Notes: a model not told the origin generated them from the letters alone. 64,000 nucleotides of DNA from Diplonema papillatum (GCA_030068145.1 JAPJBO010000503.1:1-64000); one strand, 5' to 3'; positions 21,513 through 31,207 are shown, counted from the stretch's first letter. Program-made: numbers and translations.

Positions 21513-23370
21513 ATTTCTCCCCCCTCACTCATGGCGTGGCACAAGACATGCGAGGTGCTCGTGGTTAGCAAAGTGCTGTTGTTGCTAGAAAGCAGAGATG
21601 CACGTTCACGCATACTGGCTGGCAGATACTACCCATCCTGATGCACCAAACGACGGGGCGCGATAGAACGTAAACGGGAGGGGAGGGTGATCCGACAACT
21701 TCTCAGCCTTCGAAACTGGTTGTTGAGAATTAGGCGGAAGACTAGTGGAGGTAGCGTGATGCGTTTATCTTTCGCATTGGCTCGTGCTGACTCTTCCCGC
21801 TCGTGCAAATAAGAGCAACACTGGGGCTGGTTAGGCGGATCACCCCACCATATGCGACATGCTGTTGAGTGCCCAACGAGTCAATTCCAATCACTTTTCT
21901 ACACCCCCCCCCCTCCCCCCCGCCCTTGCCCTCAACACCCCGACTCCTGCCTTTCGGCCGCCAACGCAGCACACATATCAAAGCTAGCTGTCTTTAAGAA
22001 AAGAGATTCGATTGCTCTTCCCCTTAAAACCTTTTGAATCCCACCCCACCCCACTTTTCTTTCTTTTTCTGGCTCTTTCCGTTCGCTCATCCTTCTCGTT
22101 TCCTTTGATTTTCTTGTTTTTTCTTCTTGTTTCGGCGTTTTTTTTTGCCGAAGCTTTTTCCCCCTGAGGCGTTATGCTTACAATCTGCACCGCGCGGGAC
22201 TTCTTTTCTTTTTTTAAAGAATCATATCTTTTCCCCCCCCCCCCCCCCCCCCCTACCCCCCCCCCCCCCAAAAAAAAAAGGTTCCTTATCTTTTTTCTCT
22301 TCAAAACTACGCAATTTCCCTTCTGCTTCATTCTTTTTTCCATCACAGCCGTGTCTCCTGTCCTTTCTTTTTTTGCTTTCTCCTCCTTCTTCATTTCCCC
22401 TCTTCTATTTCATCACGTATGAGGGTTTTGCGCTTTCTTTTTCGCTCCCCCCCCCCCCCCCCCAACTCTTTTTTGCCCCTTTGCAGTGTTTCTTTTTGGC
22501 TGTTCTGAGACGTACCTCAGAACGTTGTTTGGCGACCTCTATTCGCGCGCTCGCCGTGTGCATACCTGTATATGCTGACGTCCCCGTTCGTTGCAGCACT
22601 TTCAGCGCTCGGTGTATGCAACAACCAGACAAACTTCTTTCGAAAAAGAATACCGATTCAGCGCAGGTGATCGCCAGGCTTTTCCGCTTGGGGCGATGCA
22701 GGCGCTCAAATACCGCAGTGGGGAACCATGGCTTTCCCTCAAGGGATGTCTTGCTAGCCGCTTTGCCACGCTTTCCCACCTCTTCTTTTGTCTTTTGCCG
22801 AGAAGGGGCTGCAAATTGGGTACCTTATGCGAGCTATCAACGACCTGTGCTGCGCCGACTCAGGAGTCGCCTCCTTCCCTGGGAAGTGGCGGCAGGGGGT
22901 CTGTTCCCCCCGCTGTTTTGGTGCGCCGGCTATGCCGGGTTGTACCCACCGCCCACGCTTTGCGGCTGGACGGAAGACCGAGTGGATGTTGGGCAAGCTG
23001 GAAATAATTTGCGCCCGTAACAGCTGGAACGATGCCGTGCCTGAATATCCGCACGACGTACCCTATGTTCAGTGGGAGTTGAGATTCTCTGTCAAGATGC
23101 TAGCCGCCGCCATAGGGCGGGCTATTGCCAAAAGGAGGAGAGCCCGCGAAACAACGTGCCAACACACGCCTGCCAGGCGGTCTCGTCCGCCAGTCAGAAC
23201 GCCCCCGGCTGCACCACCATCGGTGCAACAATCATCTTTGACAGGGCCACGGCTCGCTCCGCGCCCACGGTGCAACGACTTGCGCCCGCCGTAGTAGTAC
23301 GGGATAGTAGTGGGGCGACCGGATACTCCTCGGAGAGATGGTCCCTGCACTCTAACTCGTCTCTCTCTCT

Positions 23371-23590
23371 TTTGTTGTATAAGCACCTGCTTTGTAGGAG
23401 ATACTTGAGGAGGCTGCCAGCTGCAAAATATCAAAGGAGGTAAATGTGCTGTAGCCCACACGAAACACAGGCGAATCTGGGTTCAGTGGCGGGCGTAAGC
23501 GTTCAACGAAAAAGACCCACTTTGTAGTTGTATTGTTTTCGCCCCCTGTAGCCTCCTTCGAAGTAAGCACAAGGCAGCCCCTCGAGTATT
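23371..23590 (-). mobile_element. SINE-like element, copy 2
   Basis: A full-length-looking copy (about 220 bp) extending to CCCTCGAGTATT; the 3' A tail is short here. Upstream at 23235-23320 is a segment similar to 58290-58370 (CAGGGCC-CGG, ACGGGATAGTAGTG), another dispersed repeat. Confidence 0.8.
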
Positions 23591-23985
23591 CTTTTGCCGT
23601 GGCTTGTTTTTCTGTTGTTCTTACATTTTCTTATGGCCGTTCGTGGGAGACGAGCTCCTCAGATATCTTGCCTCGCCTGAAGGAAAGAGGGACAAGGAGA
23701 AAAAGGGGAGCGCAAGTACAAACAGGCTAGTCTCAGACGGGCGGGGGTCGGTGCGTATGAGTACTAGTAGCCATCGTCCCATCAACCTGCACACAGTGCA
23801 CACCGCGCAGACCCTCTCCGAAGATCTCTCCTCCACCGAGCAATACATGCAGAAGCAAGTCCCCTTCCTGTATTGCTGTTGACGAATGGGTCGAGCCTCT
23901 TTCTCTCAAGGATTCTCTTCCTTCCCTTGTCCCCCACTCCCCTGTTTTTTTTTATTGTTGCATCAGACCCGCGTACATTTCACAG

Positions 23986-24040
23986 GGATGCCAAGAACAA
24001 CGGTGAGAAGTACATCTGGTGTCCCCAGGATTTCCTCAAA
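23986..24040 (+). CDS. eIF4E-domain fusion protein, exon 4 (tentative)
   Basis: After a long pyrimidine tract and TTTCACAG, the frame reads D-A-K-N-N-G-E-K-Y-I-W-C-P-Q-D-F-L-K and then meets AAA|GTGCTT. Its end phase (0) fits exon 5 exactly; its start phase (2) needs the alternative donor of exon 3. An earlier acceptor at GCATCAG (23966) is possible. Coding status rests on composition and phase only. Confidence 0.45.
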
Positions 24041-24630
24041 GTGCTTGTCCTAATGTTGATGATGACAAAGTGTACTTGTCACACATACGACTACTTGGTG
24101 CAGCTACCAGCACAGCCATCCCCGTACCCCCAATCCCCTCCGGGTTCTCGCTCCTTTTTCCTTTGCTGCGAGCCACCCTTACCTGCAGCAGTCTTCCTTT
24201 TCAAGGGCAACCCCTGCCCTGCCTATTTTACATCCTCTTGCCCCCCCTCTTCCACGCCCTCCTCTCCCCATCTTCCTTTTCATTGCCTTTTCCTTTCCAA
24301 AAATGGTTTTTTTCTTTTCTTTTTTCTTGCCTTTTTTTTTTTGTGTTTTTTTTTTTTTTTGATCCCTCTTTTTTTCTTTTTCTCTCTCTCCCAATGGGAA
24401 GTCATGGAATAGGTAACGCGTGTCTCGGGTTTGCTAGCTTTTCTTGGAACAGAACGGCGCATATTCGGATGGCTTGGATGTGAAACCCCCTATTTATAGC
24501 GAGTCCAGGCTTCGCGCAGGGACTCTTCTGAGGCCCAATCAATGTTGTCTGGGTCTTGAGCCTGAACGTATTTAGGTGCAGCACAGGGGACGCGCTGTAA
24601 ATTCGGCATGTGACTAAGTTGCACAATGAG

Positions 24631-24753
24631 AGAGACCTCCGGAAGAAGGGGGTGGGCAAAATAAAACCGAACGAAGAAGAAGAGAAGAAAAAGGCCGCCC
24701 TGAGGACGGATGTCATCAGCAAGGACGTAGCTATCGTCACAGACCCTGGGTAA
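24631..24753 (+). CDS. eIF4E-domain fusion protein, last exon
   Basis: Preceded by GACTAAGTTGCACAATGAG, a branch-like ACTAA followed by AG. The 40 residues begin R-D-L-R-K-K-G and pass through a Glu/Lys-rich stretch to A-I-V-T-D-P-G before TAA at 24751-24753. The frame is phase 0, matching exon 4. The stop lies 45 bp before the ACADSB start codon. It could instead be the last exon of another, unseen gene. Confidence 0.55.
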   Translation, partial: RDLRKKGVGKIKPNEEEEKKKAALRTDVISKDVAIVTDPG

Positions 24754-24760
24754 AGTTAGG

Positions 24761-24768
24761 ACTTTCAG
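24761..24768 (+). promoter_or_regulatory. AG acceptor between two closely spaced genes, probable trans-splice site
   Basis: ACTTTCAG lies 15 bases after the upstream stop and 30 bases before the ACADSB ATG. Such a short gap leaves no room for a separate promoter and fits spliced-leader processing of a polycistronic transcript. Confidence 0.5.
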
Positions 24769-24798
24769 AAAACCGAAGAAGAAGAAAAAGCGGGGAAA

Positions 24799-25154
24799 AT
24801 GCAGCCGTTGGTGCGGGGATTGACACGCGTGGGCAAGAGGTGCTTCAGCTGTCCGGCCTTGACGAGTTTGAACGAGGATGAGCTGGCGCTGAAGGAAATG
24901 GTGGCGAACTTCGCCAGGGCGGAGATCGCGCCCCGCGTGATGGCAATGGACGAGGCCCAGAAGATGGACGACGAAATCATCCGAAAGTGCTTCGAGCAAG
25001 GGCTCATGGGTATCGAGACCTCAGCGGAGTACGGCGGTGCGGATCTCGGCTTCTTCGGCTCAATCATCGCCATCGAGGAGCTTGCCAAGGTTGACCCGTC
25101 TGTCTCCGTCATGGTCGACGTCCAGAACACACTCGTAAACAATGCGTTCTTCAG
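24799..25154 (+). CDS. ACADSB: short/branched-chain acyl-CoA dehydrogenase, exon 1
   Basis: The gene is spliced from 24799-25154, 31208-31674, 32809-33077 and 33877-33990; phases 2, 1 and 0 match at every junction and give 401 residues (human enzyme about 432). It is a mitochondrial FAD flavoprotein that oxidises 2-methyl-branched and short acyl-CoAs in isoleucine/valine breakdown, passing electrons to ETF. Exon 1 starts at ATG 24799 with a basic, hydroxylated presequence (M-Q-P-L-V-R-G-L-T-R-V-G-K-R), then the N-terminal helical domain with the family blocks Q-G-L-M-G-I-E, E-Y-G-G, I-E-E-L-A-K-V-D and Q-N-T-L-V-N. The first intron (25155-31207) is interrupted by an intact LINE. Confidence 0.95.
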
Positions 25155-25459
25155 GTACCAGCTTCTCCACTGTTATGCGCATATTTTCGGAGGCCAGGCT
25201 CATCGCAGTACTAGTAGTTTGAACTTGATATGCAGCAACAATCTGTGACGATAGACCGCACAAGTCGCTACCGGCCGTCTCTTTGCACGCATCGTGCTCA
25301 TGCTTCTGTCGCATAGTAGTAATAATTGGGCAACTGCTTTTTCTGGCTCACGATCCTTATTCGTGGGTGAACAGTCCAACCCATAGACAATGGTTCTTGA
25401 CTTCGCTTGGCTTGAAGAAGCCAGAGAAACACACAAGGGACGGTGCTGCGGCATGATTC

Positions 25460-25628
25460 GGCAACGCTGCTCAACTAAGTGCTCGCTTGCCTTCATGGCT
25501 TTTGCACTTTACAGAACTCAATGCGTAACAAGTGCTCGCCTGCCTTCGGCACTTGCACTTTACAGACCTCAATGCTTAACAAGTGCTCGCCTGGTTCATG
25601 TACTTAAAAGAACTCAATGCTCAACTAA
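25460..25628 (+). repeat. tandem array that is the LINE target
   Basis: Three imperfect units of about 45-55 bp built on AGTGCTCGCCTG, a CTTCATG/GTTCATG block and AGAACTCAATGC. The LINE is inserted after the last unit; part of that unit is duplicated on the far side of the LINE. A similar block (TGTGGCTCATGTACTCAAAA) is seen unoccupied at about 42475-42500. Confidence 0.7.
25592..25628 (+). repeat. 37-bp target-site duplication, left copy
   Basis: TGGTTCATGTACTTAAAAGA and 17 further bases are identical to 30693-30729. Confidence 0.9.
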
Positions 25629-25652
25629 GCAAGACAGCGGCTGATAACCGCG

Positions 25653-25679
25653 GGGGACGTCGAACAAAACCCTGGTCCC
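25653..25679 (+). other. 2A-like ribosome-skipping peptide encoded in the LINE leader
   Basis: GGG GAC GTC GAA CAA AAC CCT GGT CCC reads G-D-V-E-Q-N-P-G-P, matching the D-x-E-x-N-P-G-P 2A consensus. It is in frame with the ORF ATG at 25692, four codons downstream, and no stop intervenes. The in-frame TAA at 25626-25628 is the last codon of the target duplication. There is no upstream ATG in the element, so expression needs non-AUG initiation (a CTG is at 25641) or another route. GCGG/CCGC (25637-25640/25648-25651) and GGGAC/GTCCC (25654-25658/25675-25679) could form stems. T. cruzi L1Tc is known to carry a functional 2A in a similar place. Confidence 0.88.
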
Positions 25680-25691
25680 GGCCGCGCGGAG

Positions 25692-28600
25692 ATGAGGTTC
25701 GCGACGTTAAACATAACCAACCTACTACAGTATCTCCCAGCGGCCGACGCGGTGGAAGCGGATCTTCTCTGCTGCCAGGAGGTGACACTCCTTCCGTGCA
25801 AACGGGTGCAGGCGGAGGAATACCTGCGGAAATGGTGCTGCCACTGGGGTCTGCCACCACCCGGAAGACTCTGTAGGAACTCCGGTAGTCGCTCGACGAT
25901 GAACGCCGCGAACGGAGGGCTCTCCACTCTAGTACTGAGACCGATACCGGCGTACGATACGATGACGGCGCTCTCGCACGCAGCAATACGGTCCCCGGAC
26001 CGAGTGAGCCATACGGTAGTAGCAACAGGGGCCGGCAACACGTTCGTGCACGTGTTCAATGTCTACTGCCCTTCCGGAAACGGGAGGGCGGAGAGCGAGG
26101 AGCGTGAGGACATGCTGGAGAAGATCCTCTTCGCAGCGGCGGATAGCCTCGGTGACGTCCCCATAATGGTGATGGGTGACCTGAACACAGAAGAAGACCG
26201 GTCCCCTGTACTGCGGAAGGCACTAAGGAATGGGTGGTCCGACGCAGCGGAACTGCACCATGCGCGTACCGGTGACACACCACCACCACCGACCTTTACT
26301 AGCGCCCGGACATCGGGCACGAGGATCGACCGCATACTCCTCAACCGAATAACGACGGGAGCTTTCCGCCAATGCGTCACCACCGCGGTGAACGTGCCGG
26401 GACACCGGCTCGTGACAATGACCCTGGACATTGCGGCGCTGCGCCAAATCGTGTGGCGATTTAAAGTACCGCGGGAAATCTCTACGGAGGGGGGACCCAA
26501 GTGGGGCCTCTCGGACACAGAAGCTTACAGGGAAGCCGTACAGAGACTGGCCAACTCCGATTTCGCAGAACGGCTGGCAGCACAGCGAGTGGAAGAGGCC
26601 TGGCTCGAGTGGTCACGAGTCAGTGAGCAGTACTTGCAGGATGCCTTCGGAATCCCTGCGGAAGAAAGGGGAAGAAGTACCGGCCGGGGGATAAAGACGT
26701 CACCTAAAAGAGTCTGCATCACGGCAAGCACTGCGAGCGACGGGTCGGGGGCGGCGAACAGCAGACAGCTACGGCTCCGGAAGGCCATCCACAGGATGGA
26801 ACGCATCTGCAGCTACCTTGCGCAACGGCGCGGGCCGGAGGCAGTTCCGCATGAGGTATCCCGTTGCTGGCAGAACAGCAGGCGGCTGGCACAGGCGTGC
26901 ATGAAAGATGGCCAAGGGACAGAAGGATTCCCGGATCATGAGGAGGCGAAGCAGCTTCTCACGGCATTGCGGGAAGAGACGAGCAGGCTCGGAAAGGAAG
27001 GATCGGCGGCCAGGTTTACGAAATACCGAGACAAGCTGAACGAGAGGGCCGATGCGAGCAGACGATGTCTGACAACCATCTGCGCCGGACGCGCTGAGCC
27101 GTCGGGGGTGTTGCGAAAGGGGGCGGGAGTGACTGCAAATGTTGACGAGATGGACGAGGTGCTGAACACTGCGTGGGACCCTATCCTGCGTAAGTACAAG
27201 GACGGGCCAGAGCCGGAGTACGAGCCGTTTCGGGATCGGTTCCGGGATCACATCGGCCCACATATGATGGAAGCCGGAACAATCACGGGGGAGGAGCTAC
27301 GAATTCTGCTGAGGAAGAAGCCGAAGAAAAGCGCGTCAGGGGTGGATGGCTGGCGTATGGCTGAACTGCGGGAGTTGCCGCTCCCCCTGCTGAATGCACT
27401 TGCGGACGTCATGAACCTGGTCGAAGCAACTGGAGACTGGCCGGCAAGCATGACAACTGCGCTGGTGTCGATGGTGCCGAAGGATGAGAGTCAAGACCCG
27501 CTGCACACAAGACCGATAACCGTCACATCCGCCGTGTACCGCCTATGGGCCTGCCGCAGGCTGGCGGACATAGTACTGTGGCAAGAGGAATGGATCGAAG
27601 AAGGACAGAAAGGCTTTCGACCAGGTCACCGGATCGAGGACGTCTTGATGGAAATTGGGCTCGAGATGGAGGACGCCTTGTTAGACGGGGAGCCGCTCTA
27701 CGGTGTGGCGCTGGACTTCCGGAAATGCTTCGACATGGTCCCACGAGAGATAGTACTGCGCTTAGCCGAGGACTTAGGATTGCACAATCGGGTTCTCAAG
27801 CCGCTGAGGGCTATCTACAGACTGCTCGCGAGACGCTTCAAGCTACCATTAGGGGTGGGCAGGGAGTTCAGTGTGACCAACGGTATCCTTCAAGGGTGCC
27901 CTGTATCCGTCATACTCATCAATGCCCTGCTGTCGGTAGTGATGAAAGCGGTCAAGAAAGAAGCGGAGGGTGTGAGTCCAAAGTCATACGCGGACGACGC
28001 CACACTGCTGTCCAGGCTGTCGGAGGCCGCCCTGCAAAAGGGAGTGGACGTAGTAGACGAGTTCTGCACACTCACCGGTATGGAGCTAAACCTCCAGAAG
28101 ACGGTCGCGTTCTCGACGAGACGTAGGCATCAGTCGACTCTCAAACTCCGCAGCGTGGATGCGCTGCTGCGGTTTAGCAAATCCGTCAAGTGCCTCGGGG
28201 TCCTAGTCTCGACGGCGAAGAATAGGACGGAAAGGTCCGACTCGGAGAGGGTGGAGAAGGCGGCTGCCCTGGCGGAAGGCCTCCGCCATGCGCCGTTCCG
28301 GTACGAAAAGCGGGTCCGGATTGTGCAGTCGAATGTGCTACCGGCGGCGCTGTCAGGCTGCTCTTTCGCGCCGGTATCGAAGGTGGCGATGAAACGGCTG
28401 ACGACGTCGGTGATGGGACTGATCTGGGGTGGATCCAACCCGAAGCGCGCGAGGGAGATGGTCCTAAACTTTCAGGAGAAGGGCCACCTGACGGATCCCG
28501 GTACATGCCTAGCATATAGGGTGACGACAGCGTTTTACGCGGCGTGCGAGAGGTTGCCACGACTGCTGCCTCTGATGGAGAGCATCCGGGGAAGATACGC

Positions 28601-30659
28601 CGAGGGGGACCTACCCCTGGGGCCAGTTGGACTGGCGATGAGGAGCATGGGGGAGTGTGGACACGTATGGGGACCCGGGCCCCTGTCTCGCACGCTGAGG
28701 AATGGTGCAACATATGACCCGTTAGCCTCGGCACCTTCGAAGAGGGGACATGAAGTTAGGGCGGACTTGAGGGCGAAGACGTGGTCCCGACTGGTGGCGA
28801 GGCGGCCGGGATTTGAGGGCATACAGAGAGCCGACCTGGAGCGGACGAACACCTTCTGGAGGATGCGTGAATGTCCCGCGCACACCGCGAGGCTTATACG
28901 TGTAGCGTTGGCGGGGGGGGTGAACACGGCTGAGTACACGTCGCGGATGAGGCAGGCCGGAGCTGAGCCGCAGGCGCCCAGCTGCAAGCACTGTGGAAGC
29001 GGCGACACCGAGGACGAGAAACACGTATTCTGGGACTGCGGAGCGTACTCGCACATACGGCGACGAGAGGCACATGCCGAGCTGATGGCAGCCAACCGGG
29101 CCGACTGGCCCAGATGCACGCTGGAACACGGAGTGGTAGTACCCGAGAATGCCCAATTCTCGAGGCGGCTCCAGGAGATGATGGCTGAAATCCTTGCGGA
29201 ACGGGCTGGGCTCGAAGCACGTGGCTGGGTGGCCAGGAACCCCACGACCCCCTGGTCGAGAGCGAATGCGATGCCTGCCGAGAAATTTGACCACCCCTTC
29301 GCGCGGATTGCCCCGGCATGGACGTGGGAGCGGAACAAGACCTGGGGACTACCGACGTTTTATGCGTTGGTAGCGTGGCTGTCGGACATGCAATGGACCG
29401 AGAACGGGCAGGTGTCAATGCTGGAGCTTGCGATCGACTTTGAACTCTTCTCGGGCCTCAGCATGCCGCTGCACGGGAATGCGCCGAAGGGGGTGAGAGA
29501 ACGGGGAAACGTCCTGCGCTGCATGATGAGCGCGTTGGACAAGCTGGCGGCACAGCAAGGGCTGGGAAGCTGCATGAGAGGAGAGAGGGTGTGCCCGACG
29601 ACGTCGCTGTCGTTCATGGGCATCACGGGGATATCGGGTATACGGCCCAGGCCACGCTTTCGCGAGGCACACACGGGGACGATACTTGAGGAACAAGTGA
29701 AAGGAAGCGATGTAGGGACGCAGTGCCCGACGTACCCTGACTGGACGATCGGGAGAGCGGCGAGGTGGGCCCTGCCTGCCCCACCACAACTGCACCCAGA
29801 CCCCGTGCATATGCCGGGTGTCGGTATAGAGAAGGCACTCGTCACGTGCGCGACCCATCACAAAGGGAAGTGTGAGGCGTGCAGAGCACTCGTCCGAAGG
29901 GACGTTCCCACGGTAGAGATGTGCTGCCGGCACCATCACCACGCGAACGATGGGCAGCCGATCGCGGTGTGCACAGAGCACAGCACGACGAAGTGCGGCG
30001 AGTGCAAGACGGCGGCGGCGTGTTGCCGCAGCGGGCATCATGCCTGCCGCACGCATGGCAGAGGAACCTGCCAAGAGTGCAAAAGGCTCCCTACGCTGAC
30101 GCAGAGGCGACCGGCGGCATGTTGCAGCCGCGGCCACCACCAGTCCAACAAGCCGAACGTCCAGTCAACCCCCGGACGCAACAAGAAGAAGAGGCCCTCC
30201 TCACCCACCCAGGTGGGTGTACAGCGGGAGACGCCATTAGGAAAGCGAGCGGCGCGAGCGCCGCTCGCGGCAACGAAAAAGGAGACGGCGGCGACCGGAC
30301 GGGCGACCAAGAGGCCGCCACCAACGCCAGGAACCAGCGAACGACCAGCGCTGAAGAAGAGGGTGCTTGGCACCCCGAAGGAAGGCCCGATCGCCGGCCG
30401 CAAGCGGAAGAAGACGAAGGCGACCACCCCCGACTCAGGGGTGCATCGAAGGAAGAAGAAGGTTCCGAGGGCAAGCAGCTCTCAGAAACGACCGGGGACC
30501 ACGGGCACGCCAATGCCCTCGAAAGTGAAAAACGGGCACACGTGCCCGCCCTCGTACTCGCCGACTCAGTCTCTGGAATCGCAAGAAAGCCAAACCCCGC
30601 TAGCTCCACAAATGCTCGACCTTGACGACGCAATGGCAGGTGACGACGTCATCCGATAA
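25692..30659 (+). CDS. LINE polyprotein: AP endonuclease, reverse transcriptase, Cys/His-rich tail
   Basis: The product copies its own RNA into nicked target DNA. The N-terminus is an APE-type endonuclease: C-C-Q-E (about 29), G-D-L-N (about 162), T-R-I-D-R-I-L-L (about 207) and P-G-H-R-L (about 236). A linker follows to about 540. The reverse transcriptase spans about 550-830, with the first catalytic Asp in A-L-D-F-R-K-C-F-D (about 675), G-I-L-Q-G-C-P and Y-A-D-D at 766-769. A C-x2-C-x9-H-x4-C knuckle lies at about 1098-1116. About 1383-1481 is a Cys/His-rich array with repeated C-C-R-x-x-H-H/C-x-x-C units, then a Lys/Arg/Pro/Ser-rich basic tail. No RNase H domain was recognised. Start ATG 25692; stop TAA 30657-30659. 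The 2A places it nearest the ingi/L1Tc style of element, but clade assignment needs a tree. Confidence 0.95.
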   Translation: MRFATLNITNLLQYLPAADAVEADLLCCQEVTLLPCKRVQAEEYLRKWCCHWGLPPPGRLCRNSGSRSTMNAANGGLSTLVLRPIPAYDTMTALSHAAIRSPDRVSHTVVATGAGNTFVHVFNVYCPSGNGRAESEEREDMLEKILFAAADSLGDVPIMVMGDLNTEEDRSPVLRKALRNGWSDAAELHHARTGDTPPPPTFTSARTSGTRIDRILLNRITTGAFRQCVTTAVNVPGHRLVTMTLDIAALRQIVWRFKVPREISTEGGPKWGLSDTEAYREAVQRLANSDFAERLAAQRVEEAWLEWSRVSEQYLQDAFGIPAEERGRSTGRGIKTSPKRVCITASTASDGSGAANSRQLRLRKAIHRMERICSYLAQRRGPEAVPHEVSRCWQNSRRLAQACMKDGQGTEGFPDHEEAKQLLTALREETSRLGKEGSAARFTKYRDKLNERADASRRCLTTICAGRAEPSGVLRKGAGVTANVDEMDEVLNTAWDPILRKYKDGPEPEYEPFRDRFRDHIGPHMMEAGTITGEELRILLRKKPKKSASGVDGWRMAELRELPLPLLNALADVMNLVEATGDWPASMTTALVSMVPKDESQDPLHTRPITVTSAVYRLWACRRLADIVLWQEEWIEEGQKGFRPGHRIEDVLMEIGLEMEDALLDGEPLYGVALDFRKCFDMVPREIVLRLAEDLGLHNRVLKPLRAIYRLLARRFKLPLGVGREFSVTNGILQGCPVSVILINALLSVVMKAVKKEAEGVSPKSYADDATLLSRLSEAALQKGVDVVDEFCTLTGMELNLQKTVAFSTRRRHQSTLKLRSVDALLRFSKSVKCLGVLVSTAKNRTERSDSERVEKAAALAEGLRHAPFRYEKRVRIVQSNVLPAALSGCSFAPVSKVAMKRLTTSVMGLIWGGSNPKRAREMVLNFQEKGHLTDPGTCLAYRVTTAFYAACERLPRLLPLMESIRGRYAEGDLPLGPVGLAMRSMGECGHVWGPGPLSRTLRNGATYDPLASAPSKRGHEVRADLRAKTWSRLVARRPGFEGIQRADLERTNTFWRMRECPAHTARLIRVALAGGVNTAEYTSRMRQAGAEPQAPSCKHCGSGDTEDEKHVFWDCGAYSHIRRREAHAELMAANRADWPRCTLEHGVVVPENAQFSRRLQEMMAEILAERAGLEARGWVARNPTTPWSRANAMPAEKFDHPFARIAPAWTWERNKTWGLPTFYALVAWLSDMQWTENGQVSMLELAIDFELFSGLSMPLHGNAPKGVRERGNVLRCMMSALDKLAAQQGLGSCMRGERVCPTTSLSFMGITGISGIRPRPRFREAHTGTILEEQVKGSDVGTQCPTYPDWTIGRAARWALPAPPQLHPDPVHMPGVGIEKALVTCATHHKGKCEACRALVRRDVPTVEMCCRHHHHANDGQPIAVCTEHSTTKCGECKTAAACCRSGHHACRTHGRGTCQECKRLPTLTQRRPAACCSRGHHQSNKPNVQSTPGRNKKKRPSSPTQVGVQRETPLGKRAARAPLAATKKETAATGRATKRPPPTPGTSERPALKKRVLGTPKEGPIAGRKRKKTKATTPDSGVHRRKKKVPRASSSQKRPGTTGTPMPSKVKNGHTCPPSYSPTQSLESQESQTPLAPQMLDLDDAMAGDDVIR

Positions 30660-30692
30660 CCTGACTGTCAAGGCAGTGCATGTTAATCCGTG

Positions 30693-30729
30693 TGGTTCAT
30701 GTACTTAAAAGAACTCAATGCTCAACTAA
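30693..30729 (+). repeat. 37-bp target-site duplication, right copy
   Basis: Identical to 25592-25628; ends TCAACTAA. Confidence 0.9.
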
Positions 30730-31207
30730 CATGACGCGGGCGGCATAGAAAAAGCAGGAAAACTCTGTGACCCCCATTATGTCCACCGAAACCCCATGGT
30801 ACCTACCCCACCTGTGTAATCGTGCATCGGGCGGCGCACAAGGAACCAAGCGCCCATGCGGGGCTTGAAGCTCATCAGACAATCGATGCACAACCTCATC
30901 AGCTTGCCAAACGAACGTTTCAGATTACCACACAACGCAAGCACCTTGTCTCCGGTAGCTCCGGCCAGCTGACCTCCAAAGTAAAAACGCTCCGCTGAAA
31001 AAAGACGCCTTTTCCGCCGCAGGGCGGAAGCAAGGTAGCCAGGGCTTCTCACTGGCCCCGACGCACGCCAGCCCTCCTCCAAACCCTCTCTGTCTTTATG
31101 CTGTCTTTCTTTCTCTTTTCTCCTCAATGTGGTAACAAGAAGCAAGGTTTGGCGGGTCAGGGTCCCCCCCAGAGAAGGGAAATAACCCGTCTTCCCCACC
31201 CCTGCAG

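Larger units (their letters stand above)
14379..23985 (+). other. intron 3 of eIF4E-fusion gene (9.6 kb), repeat-filled
   Basis: It contains tandem 138-bp repeats (15084-15440), a CA microsatellite (15671-15695), a SINE-like copy (16738-16888), a perfect hairpin (17532-17568), dispersed repeats (18437-18635, 19797-19875, 21436-21512), a 55-bp tandem duplication (19563-19672), long homopolymer tracts (C run about 20690-20718, C/A runs about 22230-22280) and a second SINE-like copy (23371-23590). No coding exon was recognised, though a small one could be missed. Confidence 0.6.
25629..30692 (+). mobile_element. intact APE-type LINE (non-LTR retrotransposon) in ACADSB intron 1
   Basis: This 5064-bp unit lies between perfect 37-bp duplications, in the sense orientation of the host gene. 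It has a 63-nt leader, one open reading frame of 1655 codons and a short 3' tail of about 33 bp after the stop, with no poly(A). The uninterrupted frame and identical duplications indicate a recent insertion. The leader is open in frame with the ORF and encodes a 2A-like peptide. Confidence 0.95.

Noticed and set aside
25592..30729. LTR retrotransposon with 37-bp terminal repeats
   Set aside because: The ORF has APE endonuclease and LINE-type RT without protease or integrase, and the 37-bp repeats are target sequence, not LTRs.
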